DNA of 46,286 nt, taken from CAVLCC01 sp963661535 (GTDB lineage Bacteria; Actinomycetota; Coriobacteriia; Coriobacteriales; CADBOM01). The position numbers were made by a program, and so were the translations under genes. The notes under the pieces were generated by a model that saw only the letters and a program-made list of their open reading frames with translations, ran no database searches and was not told the DNA's origin. Shown here piece by piece: positions 7,422 to 16,423 of the stretch (the first letter of the stretch is position 1; each line of letters opens with the position of its first letter). The stretch lies in contig CAVLCC010000011.1 in NCBI GenBank assembly GCA_963661535.1, positions 1-46,286 on the forward strand. The letters run 5' to 3'.

Positions 7422-8441
7422 ATGGCTTTAGGACTTTTAACAAAAGAGAAGAGAGGCTTTTTTGGCACGGCCTCAAATGCAAACACGGCTACAGTTAATA
7501 AAGGCAAATCTCTAACTCCTACAACTGTAGTTGCCAACACCCCAACGCTCACTACCTCTACAAAAAATGCACCTGCACCAAGTGTACAAGCACCCCAAAA
7601 TGCCCCGACGCTTGATAGCGACCTTGTGCAAAAAAGCCGCGACATGATCGCCGATGCGGCAGCAGACGCCAAGCAGCTAGAAGTATCTAGCTCCAAGATT
7701 GGCGTGCATAACCTGGATCTTTATTATGGAAAATTTCATGCGCTACACAGCGTAAATATGGACATTGAGCAAAATAAGATTACCGCGTTCATAGGGCCAT
7801 CTGGATGTGGAAAGTCTACGCTTTTGCGAACGCTTAATCGCATGAACGACCTAGTGGAGGGCTGCGAAATTAAAGGCGAGGTAAAACTAGATGGACACAA
7901 CATCTACGGCAAAGACATGGACGTAAACCAACTTCGCAAACGCGTGGGCATGGTCTTTCAAAAGGCAAACCCTTTCCCAATGAGCATATATGACAACATT
8001 GCTTATGGTCCTAGGATTCACGGAGTTCGCGGCAAAGACAAGCTAGACGAGATTGTAGAAAATGCTCTCACAAAAGCAGCCATATGGGACGAACTAAAAG
8101 ATAGGCTAAACAAAAGCGCCCTAGGTCTTTCGGGCGGTCAGCAGCAACGTTTGTGCATTGCTCGAGCCTTGGCCGTAGAGCCAGAGGTTTTGTTGATGGA
8201 CGAGTCAACAAGCGCTCTTGATCCACTTTCAACGGGTCGAATTGAGGAGCTTGCCGTGGAGCTCAAGCAGGATTATACGGTTGTTATGGTTACTCATAAC
8301 ATGCAGCAGGCTGCGCGTGTATCCGACAAGTGCGCCTTCTTCTTGCTGGGAGATTTGGTCGAATACAACGATACTGAAGAACTCTTTAGCCGTCCAAAAG
8401 ACAAAAGAACAGAAGACTACATCACAGGAAGGTTTGGCTAA
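7422..8441 (+). CDS. pstB: Phosphate ABC transporter ATPase PstB with long N-terminal extension
   Basis: The protein has 339 residues, against about 250 in typical PstB. The ABC domain begins near residue 90 (IGVHNLDLYYGKFHALHSV). Walker A is GPSGCGKST (125-133), followed by the phosphate-transporter Q-loop VFQKANPFPMSI, signature LSGGQQQRLCIARAL, Walker B VLLMDES and switch VTHNM. The first 85 or so residues are a low-complexity Ala/Thr/Pro/Asn linker ending in a short helix. The extension is probably real: the ribosome site GGAG is 11 bases before 7422, and the later in-frame ATG near residue 75 has none. The ABC motifs are all intact, so ATPase activity is expected. Confidence 0.93.
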   Translation: MALGLLTKEKRGFFGTASNANTATVNKGKSLTPTTVVANTPTLTTSTKNAPAPSVQAPQNAPTLDSDLVQKSRDMIADAAADAKQLEVSSSKIGVHNLDLYYGKFHALHSVNMDIEQNKITAFIGPSGCGKSTLLRTLNRMNDLVEGCEIKGEVKLDGHNIYGKDMDVNQLRKRVGMVFQKANPFPMSIYDNIAYGPRIHGVRGKDKLDEIVENALTKAAIWDELKDRLNKSALGLSGGQQQRLCIARALAVEPEVLLMDESTSALDPLSTGRIEELAVELKQDYTVVMVTHNMQQAARVSDKCAFFLLGDLVEYNDTEELFSRPKDKRTEDYITGRFG

Positions 8442-8444
8442 AAA

Positions 8445-9101
8445 ATGCGAACTATATTTGATTCTAAACTTGAGCTTTTAAATGCAATGATGCTCGTTAT
8501 GGGTTCTGCTATGGAAGAGGCCGTAATGACCTCAACAAATTTATTAGACACACGAAGCATTGACGCGGCAGATGCGGTTGTTAAAGGAGATGACGAGATA
8601 GACTCCCTCGAGCGCGAAATTGAGGCTCTATGCATGAAGCTTTTGCTAACTCAACAGCCTGTAGCAAGCGATTTGCGTCATGTTTCGGCGGCGCTCAAAA
8701 TGGTTGGTGATATGGAGCGCATTGGAGATCAAGCTGCAGATATTGCTGAGGTTATAATGACTCTAGAGGGCGAACTCGAGCCTCAACTCTATAAACACAT
8801 CAAAAAGATGGGGCAGCAAGGCTGCAAGATGGTACACGACGCTGTGCAATCATATGTTGATAGTGACCGCGAAAAAGCCAATCTTGTTATTGAAGAAGAC
8901 AAACACATGAATGACCTATTTGAAAAGGTAAAATGGGATATAACAGAAAGCATTCAAAAAGGGAGCGACAACCCAGGAAATCTAGTTGACTCCTTAATGA
9001 TTGCCAAGTATCTCGAACGCGTGGGGGATCACGCAAAAAACATTGCCGAATGGGTAGAATACTCTTTGGTAGGCAGATATAAGGGAGAGCTTATAGGATG
9101 A
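8445..9101 (+). CDS. phoU: Phosphate signalling protein PhoU
   Basis: The protein has 218 residues, the usual length, made of two homologous three-helix repeats. The metal-binding motifs are visible in each repeat (DMERIGDQAADIAE near 88-101 and LERVGDHAKNIAEWV near 189-203). PhoU links PstB occupancy to the histidine kinase and keeps the Pho response off when phosphate is plentiful. It begins 3 bases after pstB, and its stop overlaps the response-regulator start (ATGA). Confidence 0.95.
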   Translation: MRTIFDSKLELLNAMMLVMGSAMEEAVMTSTNLLDTRSIDAADAVVKGDDEIDSLEREIEALCMKLLLTQQPVASDLRHVSAALKMVGDMERIGDQAADIAEVIMTLEGELEPQLYKHIKKMGQQGCKMVHDAVQSYVDSDREKANLVIEEDKHMNDLFEKVKWDITESIQKGSDNPGNLVDSLMIAKYLERVGDHAKNIAEWVEYSLVGRYKGELIG

Positions 9102-9877
9102 TCTTCTATTTAGAAGATGATGAGAACATTAGAAACCTTACGGTTTATACCCTCGAACAAACAGGGCACCAAACCGTAGGGTTTTCGTGCGCTTGCAACA
9201 TGTATGATGCTTTGCAAACTCAAACCCCCGATATGTTTATCCTAGATGTTATGCTCCCAGATGAAGATGGATTTAGCGTCTTGCAAAATCTTCGCTCTCG
9301 AGCAGATTTTGATGATATTCCAATTATGATGCTTACTGCTAAGGGCTCGGAGTTTGATAAAGTCACGGGGCTTGATGCGGGTGCTGACGACTATATGTCT
9401 AAGCCATTTGGCATGATGGAGCTGGTGTCGCGCGTAAATGCTTTGTTTAGGAGATGCAAGCGTGGGGGTGTGTCTGCTACAGCTGGCACACATGATGGGG
9501 ATACTACCGCGCAAAATGTGGAGCAGGGGAGTATGGCTGGCTCTGCAGATGATGCTCCGCAAAGTGCCAGCGTTCTAACGGCAGGCTGCATTAAGCTCGA
9601 CACTATGAGATATGAGGTGTCTGTTAGCGGGCAGCTGGCAAATCTTACTCGCAAAGAGTTTGATATGCTTGCATATCTTATGACTAACAAAGGGATTGTT
9701 ATTACTAGAGGTCAACTTTTAGATCGCGTGTGGGGCTATAGCGTGGCGGGGCAAACTCGAACAGTTGATGCCCATATGCAAACACTACGCAAGAAACTCA
9801 CTGAGTTAGACCCAGAGGTGCACAATCTAATTAAGACCGTAAGAGGCGTTGGATATAAAATATCTGGGCAATCATGA
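9098..9877 (+). CDS. phoP: OmpR-type response regulator (PhoP/PhoB-like)
   Basis: The protein has 259 residues. The receiver domain spans residues 1-118, with an acidic pocket (Glu6, Asp7, Asp8), phosphoacceptor Asp50 (FILDVMLPDEDG), the conserved Thr in MLTAKG and Lys in SKPF. A winged-helix DNA-binding domain occupies about 165-259 (LTRKEFDMLAYLM, then TVDAHMQTLRKKL and VRGVGYKI). The linker between them is longer than usual, about 40 residues and Ala/Gly/Asp-rich. Its place between phoU and the kinase, with 4-base overlaps on both sides, makes control of phosphate genes the obvious role. The repeats upstream of pstS are the likely target. The symbol is assigned by context. Confidence 0.9.
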   Translation: MIFYLEDDENIRNLTVYTLEQTGHQTVGFSCACNMYDALQTQTPDMFILDVMLPDEDGFSVLQNLRSRADFDDIPIMMLTAKGSEFDKVTGLDAGADDYMSKPFGMMELVSRVNALFRRCKRGGVSATAGTHDGDTTAQNVEQGSMAGSADDAPQSASVLTAGCIKLDTMRYEVSVSGQLANLTRKEFDMLAYLMTNKGIVITRGQLLDRVWGYSVAGQTRTVDAHMQTLRKKLTELDPEVHNLIKTVRGVGYKISGQS

Positions 9878-11310
9878 TGGCAAAAAACAGTGGAAATAGC
9901 GCAAGGAGCACAAACAGTTTATCAACGCTTATAGGTCGCAGGATATTTTTGACCTCTGCTTTGTTGATTGTAACTTGCGGGGTTGTTCTTGCACTTTGTT
10001 TATATATTGCGCTAGACCAAAATGTAGAAAACGAACTTATTGACGAAACAAGCAGCCTAGCTCGCGTGCTAGATGGTGAAATATCTGCCAAAACCCAAAC
10101 AGAGCCTGCCCAAATTGCAAAAGAAGTACTAGAAAATCGAAGCATAATTCTAGCTCCAGATACGCGCATCACACTCATTGACCCCGATGGCAATGTTGTT
10201 TATGACACTTCTGCCGACTCCAAAATGCTAGACAACCACTCAATGCGACCTGAGTTTACACAAGCTCTAGAGTCTGGCACGGGTTCTAGCGGAAGATACT
10301 CAAACACGCTGCATGAAGAAACTCTCTACCATGCAACGAAGCTTGCCGATGGCTCAGTTATAAGACTTGCAAAAGTTCAGTCGAGCGCCATTGGAATGCT
10401 CGTAAATTCTCTCCCCCCAATAATTGCAATTGTTATTTTGGGCATTGCAGTTTCGTTTATTATTGGCAGACGCACTGCAATGCGTGTAACAAGAGAGATT
10501 ATGCTTTTGGATTTGGATAATCCTAAGTCAAATACAAATGTTTTAGATGAGTTGGTTCCACTAATTGACAGACTTCAAGACCAAAAGCAAAAACTCGATG
10601 CTCAAGCAGCTGAACGCAGGCGTTTTACGTCTAATGCTTCCCACGAGCTCAAGACCCCCTTAACTGTTATTTCTGGATATGCCGAACTCATTAGCAACGG
10701 CATTGCCAAGCCTGACGATGTTGATAAGTTCTCACAAATAATTTTTGACGAATCCAAACATATGAAAGCTATTGTGGATGATTTGCTAACTCTAAATCGC
10801 CTTGATGATATTGGAGATGAGCCGCAAACTATAGACCTATCTCAAGATGTTTTGCTAGATGATATTGCATCTAGCGCACTAAACAGGGTGATGTCGATAG
10901 CTGCAAACAAAAATATTCGCCTTATGCTCCATGTTCCAAAAAGGCAAGGCGCAACGCCCATTAGTGTTAAAGGCAACGCGCAAATGTTAGAAGAGCTTGC
11001 AAGAAATATTGTTGAAAATGCAGTGCGATACAACACCGATGGGGGATATGTTGAGGTTTCTGCTTATCGCGATGGAAGTGGTCGCGGGGTTTTGCGTGTT
11101 GCAGATAGCGGAATTGGCATTCCGCAGGATTTGCGCGAAAAGGTATTTGAGCGTTTTTATTGTGTAGATGAGAGCAGGTCTCGCGCAACGGGTGGAAGCG
11201 GGCTCGGCCTTGCAATTGTTAAACACACCGCAGCACTACACAATGCTCAAGTGGTCGTAAAAAACAACTCCCCAAAAGGAACTGTATTTGAGGTTGTCTT
11301 TAGCTCTTAG
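9874..11310 (+). CDS. phoR: Membrane sensor histidine kinase (PhoR-like)
   Basis: The protein has 478 residues. There are two transmembrane helices, at about 24-47 and 178-198, enclosing an extracellular sensor of about 130 residues (contains ITLIDPDGNVVYDTSAD, a PAS/Cache-like pattern). The HisKA domain has phosphoacceptor His257 in SNASHELKTPL. The ATP-binding domain shows the N box (NIVENAVRYN), the G1 box (DSGIGI) and the GSGLGLAIVKH box. It is the last gene of the pst operon and starts inside the stop codon of its partner regulator. PhoR-type kinases sense phosphate indirectly through PstB and PhoU. The 42 bases after the stop show no convincing terminator. Confidence 0.9.
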   Translation: MMAKNSGNSARSTNSLSTLIGRRIFLTSALLIVTCGVVLALCLYIALDQNVENELIDETSSLARVLDGEISAKTQTEPAQIAKEVLENRSIILAPDTRITLIDPDGNVVYDTSADSKMLDNHSMRPEFTQALESGTGSSGRYSNTLHEETLYHATKLADGSVIRLAKVQSSAIGMLVNSLPPIIAIVILGIAVSFIIGRRTAMRVTREIMLLDLDNPKSNTNVLDELVPLIDRLQDQKQKLDAQAAERRRFTSNASHELKTPLTVISGYAELISNGIAKPDDVDKFSQIIFDESKHMKAIVDDLLTLNRLDDIGDEPQTIDLSQDVLLDDIASSALNRVMSIAANKNIRLMLHVPKRQGATPISVKGNAQMLEELARNIVENAVRYNTDGGYVEVSAYRDGSGRGVLRVADSGIGIPQDLREKVFERFYCVDESRSRATGGSGLGLAIVKHTAALHNAQVVVKNNSPKGTVFEVVFSS

Positions 11311-11352
11311 TGGCGTTGTAGTGCGGGTTCAACCTAAGAGCGCAAGTGCAAT

Positions 11353-12513
11353 CTATATAACATTAATCTGGCAAGAACGCATGGTTTCTAGTGCAGCCTC
11401 ATGTTTTTGAGGAGTTACACCAGCACAGCAATTTGAGTCAACATAAATCTCTAGTTCAGGAACATAAGCCTTTATCAGCAGAGCATTTGAGATAACACAA
11501 ATATCTGTGCAAAGCCCAATAAGTTCAACCGACTCCACGCAACCTCGTTCATAAGCTGCCTTTATGTCTGTAGCAAGTTGTTTGCTTCCAAATGTTGACT
11601 TTAGATAAATCGAACTTTTTTGCTTGTTGCAAACTTCTTGCATAGGCAAAGCAAGCTGCCACCCTTTACTTGGAGCCACACAGTGTTCAACCGGAAGCTT
11701 TTTGCCCTCAGAAGTTTGAAGATACCTGCTTGTATGTGTGTCTTTTGTAAAAACAACATTGCCATCAAAGTTGCTGGCCTTCTCAACCATTTTGGGTAGT
11801 GCGGCGTGTGCCTCTGGAGTTCCCAGCGCTCCATCAACAAAGTCGTTTTGAACATCTACAACAACAAGCCACTGAGCTGGTTTAGACAACACATCGCCAT
11901 GATGTGTGCCTTTTGCCTGGCTAATATTTAGAAGCTCTTGAGAAAATCCCCTCAAAGTTTTGGAATAAGGACGCCTAATGTAGCTCATATCCAGAGCTTC
12001 ATCACAAATCCTAAGCCTATCTAGGTTGTCAGAATCCTTAAAAATCTGATAAATCAAGAGTGCATCTGCATTGCATTGATCGCTGTCGCCGAACCCGCCA
12101 TTTGGATTATCTTCCATCCATTTGGTTATGGCACAAATTCCATCCTCATCATCTCGGTCATGCCACTTGATTGCCAAATAAGAACGTGGGTCAAACTCAA
12201 GGTCGCTGCTGTCACAAAATTCTTTGTAGTAGGCAGCACCGCGATCTCCATGTCCTTGGTCGATTCCAGACGACAAACGCCTAGTATCATGAAAGGCAGC
12301 CGATGCTGCAAGTGCATCTATGTCTTTAGGAGACAGCCCCTCGTGATAAGCAATATTCATTGCCAAGACTAGTGTTCTTGACCAATGCGCTTGCTGATGA
12401 ATTTCACCCCCGAATGGCCAAAAGTCTATGTCGCTTTGCATAAATGCCATCCACTCTAAGCAGCGACAAACCATACTCTTATCTTCTAGCATATATGTGA
12501 TATTCTCAAGCAT
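11353..12513 (-). CDS. HD-domain hydrolase fused to nicotinamidase-type cysteine hydrolase
   Basis: The protein has 386 residues and two enzyme domains. The N-terminal half (to about 195) is an HD-domain phosphohydrolase pattern with metal ligands His43 and His75-Asp76 and a later Asp in the DNLDRL segment. The C-terminal half (about 214-386) is an isochorismatase-like amidase. It has the Asp of VVVDVQNDF, the Lys of IYLKSTFGS and nucleophile Cys339 in GLCTDICV, which form the family triad; THTSRY and LPVEHC complete the metal/substrate region. The second domain resembles stand-alone nicotinamidases (nicotinamide to nicotinate, NAD recycling). The HD domain's substrate is unknown, although a nucleotide is likely. 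A ribosome site (AAGG) lies 9 bases before the ATG. The gene converges on phoR and is followed by nothing obvious. Confidence 0.85.
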   Translation of the reverse strand: MLENITYMLEDKSMVCRCLEWMAFMQSDIDFWPFGGEIHQQAHWSRTLVLAMNIAYHEGLSPKDIDALAASAAFHDTRRLSSGIDQGHGDRGAAYYKEFCDSSDLEFDPRSYLAIKWHDRDDEDGICAITKWMEDNPNGGFGDSDQCNADALLIYQIFKDSDNLDRLRICDEALDMSYIRRPYSKTLRGFSQELLNISQAKGTHHGDVLSKPAQWLVVVDVQNDFVDGALGTPEAHAALPKMVEKASNFDGNVVFTKDTHTSRYLQTSEGKKLPVEHCVAPSKGWQLALPMQEVCNKQKSSIYLKSTFGSKQLATDIKAAYERGCVESVELIGLCTDICVISNALLIKAYVPELEIYVDSNCCAGVTPQKHEAALETMRSCQINVI

Positions 12514-12589
12514 CTTGTTATCCTTACCTCTTATTTTGTATCTTTTTTAGGCACTATCTCAAAATTCAGCAAACATTTACACCCAAATA

Positions 12590-13441
12590 CTACATAGTAT
12601 AAAAACGCTTATATAACTCAATTTCTTCTGGATTATCCAAGCTCGAATAAAACAAAACCCGACCATCTCCATTTGTGCTAGCCAAATTAGTTTGTTCTAA
12701 AACATGCTTTAGCTGCAAGGCAGTGCCTGTGTTGCCATCAAAAAAGTTTATGTTTCCAAGCACCTGCTGAATTTGCTTTTTTACAAAAAGATAATGTGTG
12801 CAACCCAACACAACACTTTCAACTTGTCCTCGATATTTGCCAACCAAACTATCTATTAGCGCATATATATCTTCGCTGTCTAAATTACCCTTTTCAATTC
12901 TCTCTGCTAACCCAACGCAAGGCACCAAGGTAACCTTAGACTCACCGCCATACTCAATAAGCAGTCGCCTAAATTTATCTAGCGCAAGAGTAACCTCGGT
13001 GGCCATAACCAATATCGACCCATTATGCGACGAGGCAGCCGCAGCCGCTGGTTTTAAGGCAGGTTCAATTCCAATAATCGGAACTTGGGGATAAACAGCT
13101 CTAAGTGTATCGGCAGCGGTGCTAGTGGCAGTATTGCATGCTATAACTATGGCCTTGCATCCTCTATCCACAAACGCTTTGGCAATTCTGCTCGATAACT
13201 CAAAGACAGTCTTATAAGGTTTATTGCCATATGGAGCATTTGCAGAGTCTCCAAAAAATACAAAGTTTTCGTGAGGCATAAGAGCGGTTAGTTCTCTTAG
13301 CACGCTTATTCCACCTACGCCAGAGTCAAATACTCCAACATATCCATCTAGCGAATTTGAGGCCAGCTCACAAAGCGGATTTGGCTCAAGAAGTTCAAGA
13401 GCATGAGAATCTATTTTGTCTGTGGGTGTTATTTTTCTCAT
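12590..13441 (-). CDS. murI: Glutamate racemase MurI
   Basis: The protein has 283 residues and makes D-glutamate for peptidoglycan. It has the Asp-Ser pair (GVFDSGVGG, residues 36-44), the PYGNKP loop, the first catalytic Cys in ACNTATS and the second in LGCTHY. About 33 residues precede the first core strand, an extension compared with most MurI proteins, and include a Cys. There is no clear ribosome site, but the ATG at 13441 follows a good promoter by a short leader. The gene lies 76 bases upstream of the HD-nicotinamidase gene on the same strand, so read-through is likely. Confidence 0.93.
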   Translation of the reverse strand: MRKITPTDKIDSHALELLEPNPLCELASNSLDGYVGVFDSGVGGISVLRELTALMPHENFVFFGDSANAPYGNKPYKTVFELSSRIAKAFVDRGCKAIVIACNTATSTAADTLRAVYPQVPIIGIEPALKPAAAAASSHNGSILVMATEVTLALDKFRRLLIEYGGESKVTLVPCVGLAERIEKGNLDSEDIYALIDSLVGKYRGQVESVVLGCTHYLFVKKQIQQVLGNINFFDGNTGTALQLKHVLEQTNLASTNGDGRVLFYSSLDNPEEIELYKRFYTM

Positions 13442-13458
13442 AGTCTTTTTTGATCACT

Positions 13459-13487
13459 CTTATAAATCAAATCAATATCTATCTCAA
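13459..13487 (-). promoter_or_regulatory. Promoter of murI
   Basis: On the minus strand TTGAGA (13487-13482) and TATAAG (13464-13459) are separated by exactly 17 bases. Transcription would start about 10 bases before the murI ATG, giving a very short leader. That fits the absence of a ribosome site there. Confidence 0.6.
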
Positions 13488-13594
13488 TAATTGTAGTCTT
13501 AAAGTTTATCAATGCTACCGACTTTAAAGCAGCAATCTCCGAAAAAAATCCACATTTAATACACAATAGGCACAATGCAATATATTATTCGCCA

Positions 13595-13619
13595 ATGTAT
13601 GCATAAATTTTTCATACAT
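13595..13619. promoter_or_regulatory. Inverted repeat upstream of nhaC-type gene
   Basis: ATGTATG (13595-13601) and CATACAT (13613-13619) form a perfect 7-base inverted repeat with an 11-base AT-rich spacer, 40 bases before the antiporter start. The centre-to-centre distance of 18 bases would suit a dimeric regulator. No cognate regulator is apparent nearby. Confidence 0.3.
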
Positions 13620-13658
13620 GTCCACCATGTTTTATAAACACTAAAGGAGTAGAGAGCT

Positions 13659-15344
13659 GTGGAAGGATTTGACCTTATTAGCACAGGCATATGGTCTATT
13701 GTGCCTCCAATTTTGGCACTAGGACTTGCGCTTATCACAAAAGAAGTTTATTCATCACTAACACTAGGTGTGTTTGTTGGTATGCTGATTTATCAGTTCA
13801 CTCTAAATGGCGTAGGTCTAGACCAGATAATCGCTGCATTTACAATGCTGCCGCAAATGATGGCAGAACAAATATCTAGCAACGGAGCCCTGATATTGTT
13901 CTTAGCGTTATTAGGCGCGCTGACGGTTGTAATAGCAATCGCCGGAGGTTCTCGAGCCTATGCAGAGTGGGTTTCAAAACACGTCAAAAATGCAAAGCTA
14001 GCTTCAATTCTAACGGCTATCCTAGGTATTTTGATCTTTGTTGACGACTACTTTAACTGCCTAACAGTTGGTGCTGTAATGCGTCCAATTACAGATAAGT
14101 TTCATGTTAGCCGCGAAAAGCTTTCTTGGATCATCGACTCCACAGCAGCCCCCGTGTGCATCATAGCTCCGGTATCTTCTTGGGCAGTGGCAGTGGGAGG
14201 CTACCTTGGAGACGATGGATTTTCAACATTCGTCCAATCAATTCCATATAACTTCTATGCTCTTTTAACAATCTTCTTTGTTTTCTTTATTCTTATTACA
14301 AACTGGGATTTTGGTTCGATGCGTGAAGCAGAACGAGCTGCCCAAAAGGGTAAGAGTGCAGATGGTATTCCACCAGATGGAAGTGCCCTAGCCGCAGTTT
14401 CTACAACCGGACTTGCCGATAAAGACGCAAAAGACTACGAGGGGGATAGACCAGATGTTCCATCAGTTGTAACTGAGGAGTCGGATATTGATAGTGCCGC
14501 TGCAAGCACGATAGACGAATACAAAGGTCTAAACATCTCAGAAAAAGGAAGAGTGTTTGACCTTGTAATTCCAATTTTGGTACTAATTGCATTTTCGATT
14601 TTGGGCATGATGTATGCAGGCGGATTTTTTGAGGGAGTCGACTTTGCAACAGCAGTTGGCGTAAACCCTGTGCTAGGTCTTTGCATCGGCGCTTGTGTTG
14701 CGCTGCTTGTTTCGGCTGCTATGTTTTTGCCTCGCAAACTATGCAATTTGCAAGGTTTTGTTGAGGGCATCTCCGAGGGTGTTCGCTCTATGGTAGGCGC
14801 AATTATGATTTTGGTTTTGGCATGGAGCCTCGGAGGATTGTGCCGACATATGCTAGGCACAGGCGAATTTGTTAGCGGATTTTTGAATGGGCTGGGTGTA
14901 AGCCTCGCACTTCTTCCTTGCATTATATTTTTGGTGGCTGCTTTTATTGGCTTTGCTATGGGAACTTCATGGGGCACAATTGCACTAATTCTTCCTATAG
15001 TAATTGGCGTATTCCCACAAACAGACCCACTATTCTTGGTTGCAATTGGTGCCACAATGGCAGGTGCTGTTTATGGAGATCACATATCGCCAATTTCTGA
15101 CACAACCATTTTGTCTTCTGCAGGAGCCAAATGCAACCACTTGCGCCACGTTGCAACCCAGATTCCATATGCAACACTTGTAATGGTAATTTGCTTTATT
15201 GGATATTTGGTTGCAGGCTTCACAACAAATCCTTGGATTTCTTTAGTCTTAGGAGTTGTTTTGATAGTTGTTGCAACATTTGTTATGAGCAAACTTCGTG
15301 GTGGTTCAAAAAATGCAGATGAAGCTGAGGGCGCTAAGAGCTAA
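13659..15344 (+). CDS. nhaC: NhaC-family Na+/H+ antiporter
   Basis: The protein has 561 residues with about eleven hydrophobic segments. The family features include the charged intramembrane stretch FVDDYFNCLTVGAVMRPITD (about 128-147), the IDSTAAPVCIIAPVSSW block and, near the C-terminus, TSWGTIALILPI and GDHISPISDTTILSSAGA. These match the NhaC/PF03553 group of sodium-proton antiporters; related proteins exchange organic acids or amino acids, so the exact substrate is unproven. A cytoplasmic loop of about 80 polar residues lies in the middle (around 215-300). The start is GTG with GGAG 10 bases upstream. It stands alone. Confidence 0.85.
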   Translation: MEGFDLISTGIWSIVPPILALGLALITKEVYSSLTLGVFVGMLIYQFTLNGVGLDQIIAAFTMLPQMMAEQISSNGALILFLALLGALTVVIAIAGGSRAYAEWVSKHVKNAKLASILTAILGILIFVDDYFNCLTVGAVMRPITDKFHVSREKLSWIIDSTAAPVCIIAPVSSWAVAVGGYLGDDGFSTFVQSIPYNFYALLTIFFVFFILITNWDFGSMREAERAAQKGKSADGIPPDGSALAAVSTTGLADKDAKDYEGDRPDVPSVVTEESDIDSAAASTIDEYKGLNISEKGRVFDLVIPILVLIAFSILGMMYAGGFFEGVDFATAVGVNPVLGLCIGACVALLVSAAMFLPRKLCNLQGFVEGISEGVRSMVGAIMILVLAWSLGGLCRHMLGTGEFVSGFLNGLGVSLALLPCIIFLVAAFIGFAMGTSWGTIALILPIVIGVFPQTDPLFLVAIGATMAGAVYGDHISPISDTTILSSAGAKCNHLRHVATQIPYATLVMVICFIGYLVAGFTTNPWISLVLGVVLIVVATFVMSKLRGGSKNADEAEGAKS

Positions 15345-15483
15345 TGTAGCATGAAATTGTGGCAAAGCACTGAAAAGAGGCTTATCGCAAAAAAACGCTA
15401 AGCTCAACTCTAAATCTGCACAAAACACGAGTTTTAGTTTACCTTTAACGAATTCCATACCCGCTTGGTGGTAATTAAAACGG

Positions 15484-15512
15484 TTTACCATATATAAAAT
15501 GGTATGTATTAA
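15484..15512 (+). promoter_or_regulatory. suf promoter with embedded operator-like inverted repeat
   Basis: TTTACC (15484-15489) and TATTAA (15507-15512) are spaced by 17 bases, a plausible housekeeping promoter 96 bases upstream of sufC. Within it, TACCAT (15486-15491) and ATGGTA (15499-15504) form a perfect 6-base inverted repeat across a 7-base AT spacer, so a bound repressor would block the polymerase. The Rrf2-type regulator gene at the end of the suf cluster is the natural candidate. The rest of 15345-15607 shows no further signal. Confidence 0.5.
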
Positions 15513-15607
15513 ATAGACGGATTTTTTGCATAGGTTGCAAATTTAAACATACGGGGTGATACAAACGCATTTGGCAAAGCGTTTAAATAACAGTCGGGAG
15601 GATACAG

Positions 15608-16402
15608 ATGTCAGATAATCTGCTTAAAGTAACTGGGCTTCATGCTGGCACTGAGGATAAGCAGATTCTCAAAGGAATCGATCTTAGAATTGACGCAGGG
15701 CAAAGTCATGTTTTGATGGGACCTAATGGAACAGGCAAATCCACTTTGGGTCATGTAATCATGGGCGATCCTATATACAAAGTAACGCAGGGTTCCATAG
15801 AGTTTGATGGAAAAGACATCACAGATGAGTCAGCAGACAAAAGGTCTCTAGCAGGAATTTTTCTATCATACCAAGCACCTGTTGAGGTTCCAGGAGTTCC
15901 TCTATATACTTTTTTGCGAACAATTACACAGCTTCGTCCTGAGCTAAAAATGACTCCTAAAAAGTTTAGGAATAAAGTTTCAGAACTTGCAGAAAAGCTA
16001 AGCATAAATGAGGAATTTTTGGGACGCGACCTAAACGTTGGCTTCTCCGGAGGCGAGAAGAAAAAGATTGAGATGCTCCAGCTTTTGCTCTTGCAGCCCA
16101 AGTTGGCAATCCTAGACGAAACCGATTCGGGTCTAGATGTAGACGCGCTATCAATTGTGTCGCGCGGTATTGCTAGTTATATGAAAGACTACGGCGGATC
16201 TCTTCTCCTTATTACCCATAACACACGCATTTTAGAGCACGTTGGCGTTGATGTTACGCATGTTATGGTTGGAGGCACGCTGGTAGATTCTGGCGACGCT
16301 AGCCTAATTGCTAAAGTTGAGCAAGAGGGTTTTGAGAAGTACGAAAACGAGATGGGAGCGCTTGCAGACGCTGGCGTTTCTGCATCGGATTTTGACGAAT
16401 AG
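15608..16402 (+). CDS. sufC: Fe-S cluster assembly ATPase SufC
   Basis: The protein has 264 residues. It is a soluble ABC ATPase with Walker A (GPNGTGKST), the SufC-specific segment YQAPVEVPGVP, signature FSGGEKKKIEMLQ, Walker B (LAILDETDSGLD) and the switch ITHNTRIL. SufC drives conformational change in the SufBCD scaffold on which Fe-S clusters are built. The ribosome site GGAGG precedes the ATG. It is the first gene of the suf operon, 21 bases before sufB. Confidence 0.96.
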   Translation: MSDNLLKVTGLHAGTEDKQILKGIDLRIDAGQSHVLMGPNGTGKSTLGHVIMGDPIYKVTQGSIEFDGKDITDESADKRSLAGIFLSYQAPVEVPGVPLYTFLRTITQLRPELKMTPKKFRNKVSELAEKLSINEEFLGRDLNVGFSGGEKKKIEMLQLLLLQPKLAILDETDSGLDVDALSIVSRGIASYMKDYGGSLLLITHNTRILEHVGVDVTHVMVGGTLVDSGDASLIAKVEQEGFEKYENEMGALADAGVSASDFDE

Positions 16403-16423
16403 CCTGGTAGGAGGTTTTGGAAG

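Noticed and set aside
14435..15055. A 206-codon leftward frame antisense to the NhaC-type gene
   Set aside because: Its composition is that of an antisense shadow of membrane-protein codons, and it has no start signal.
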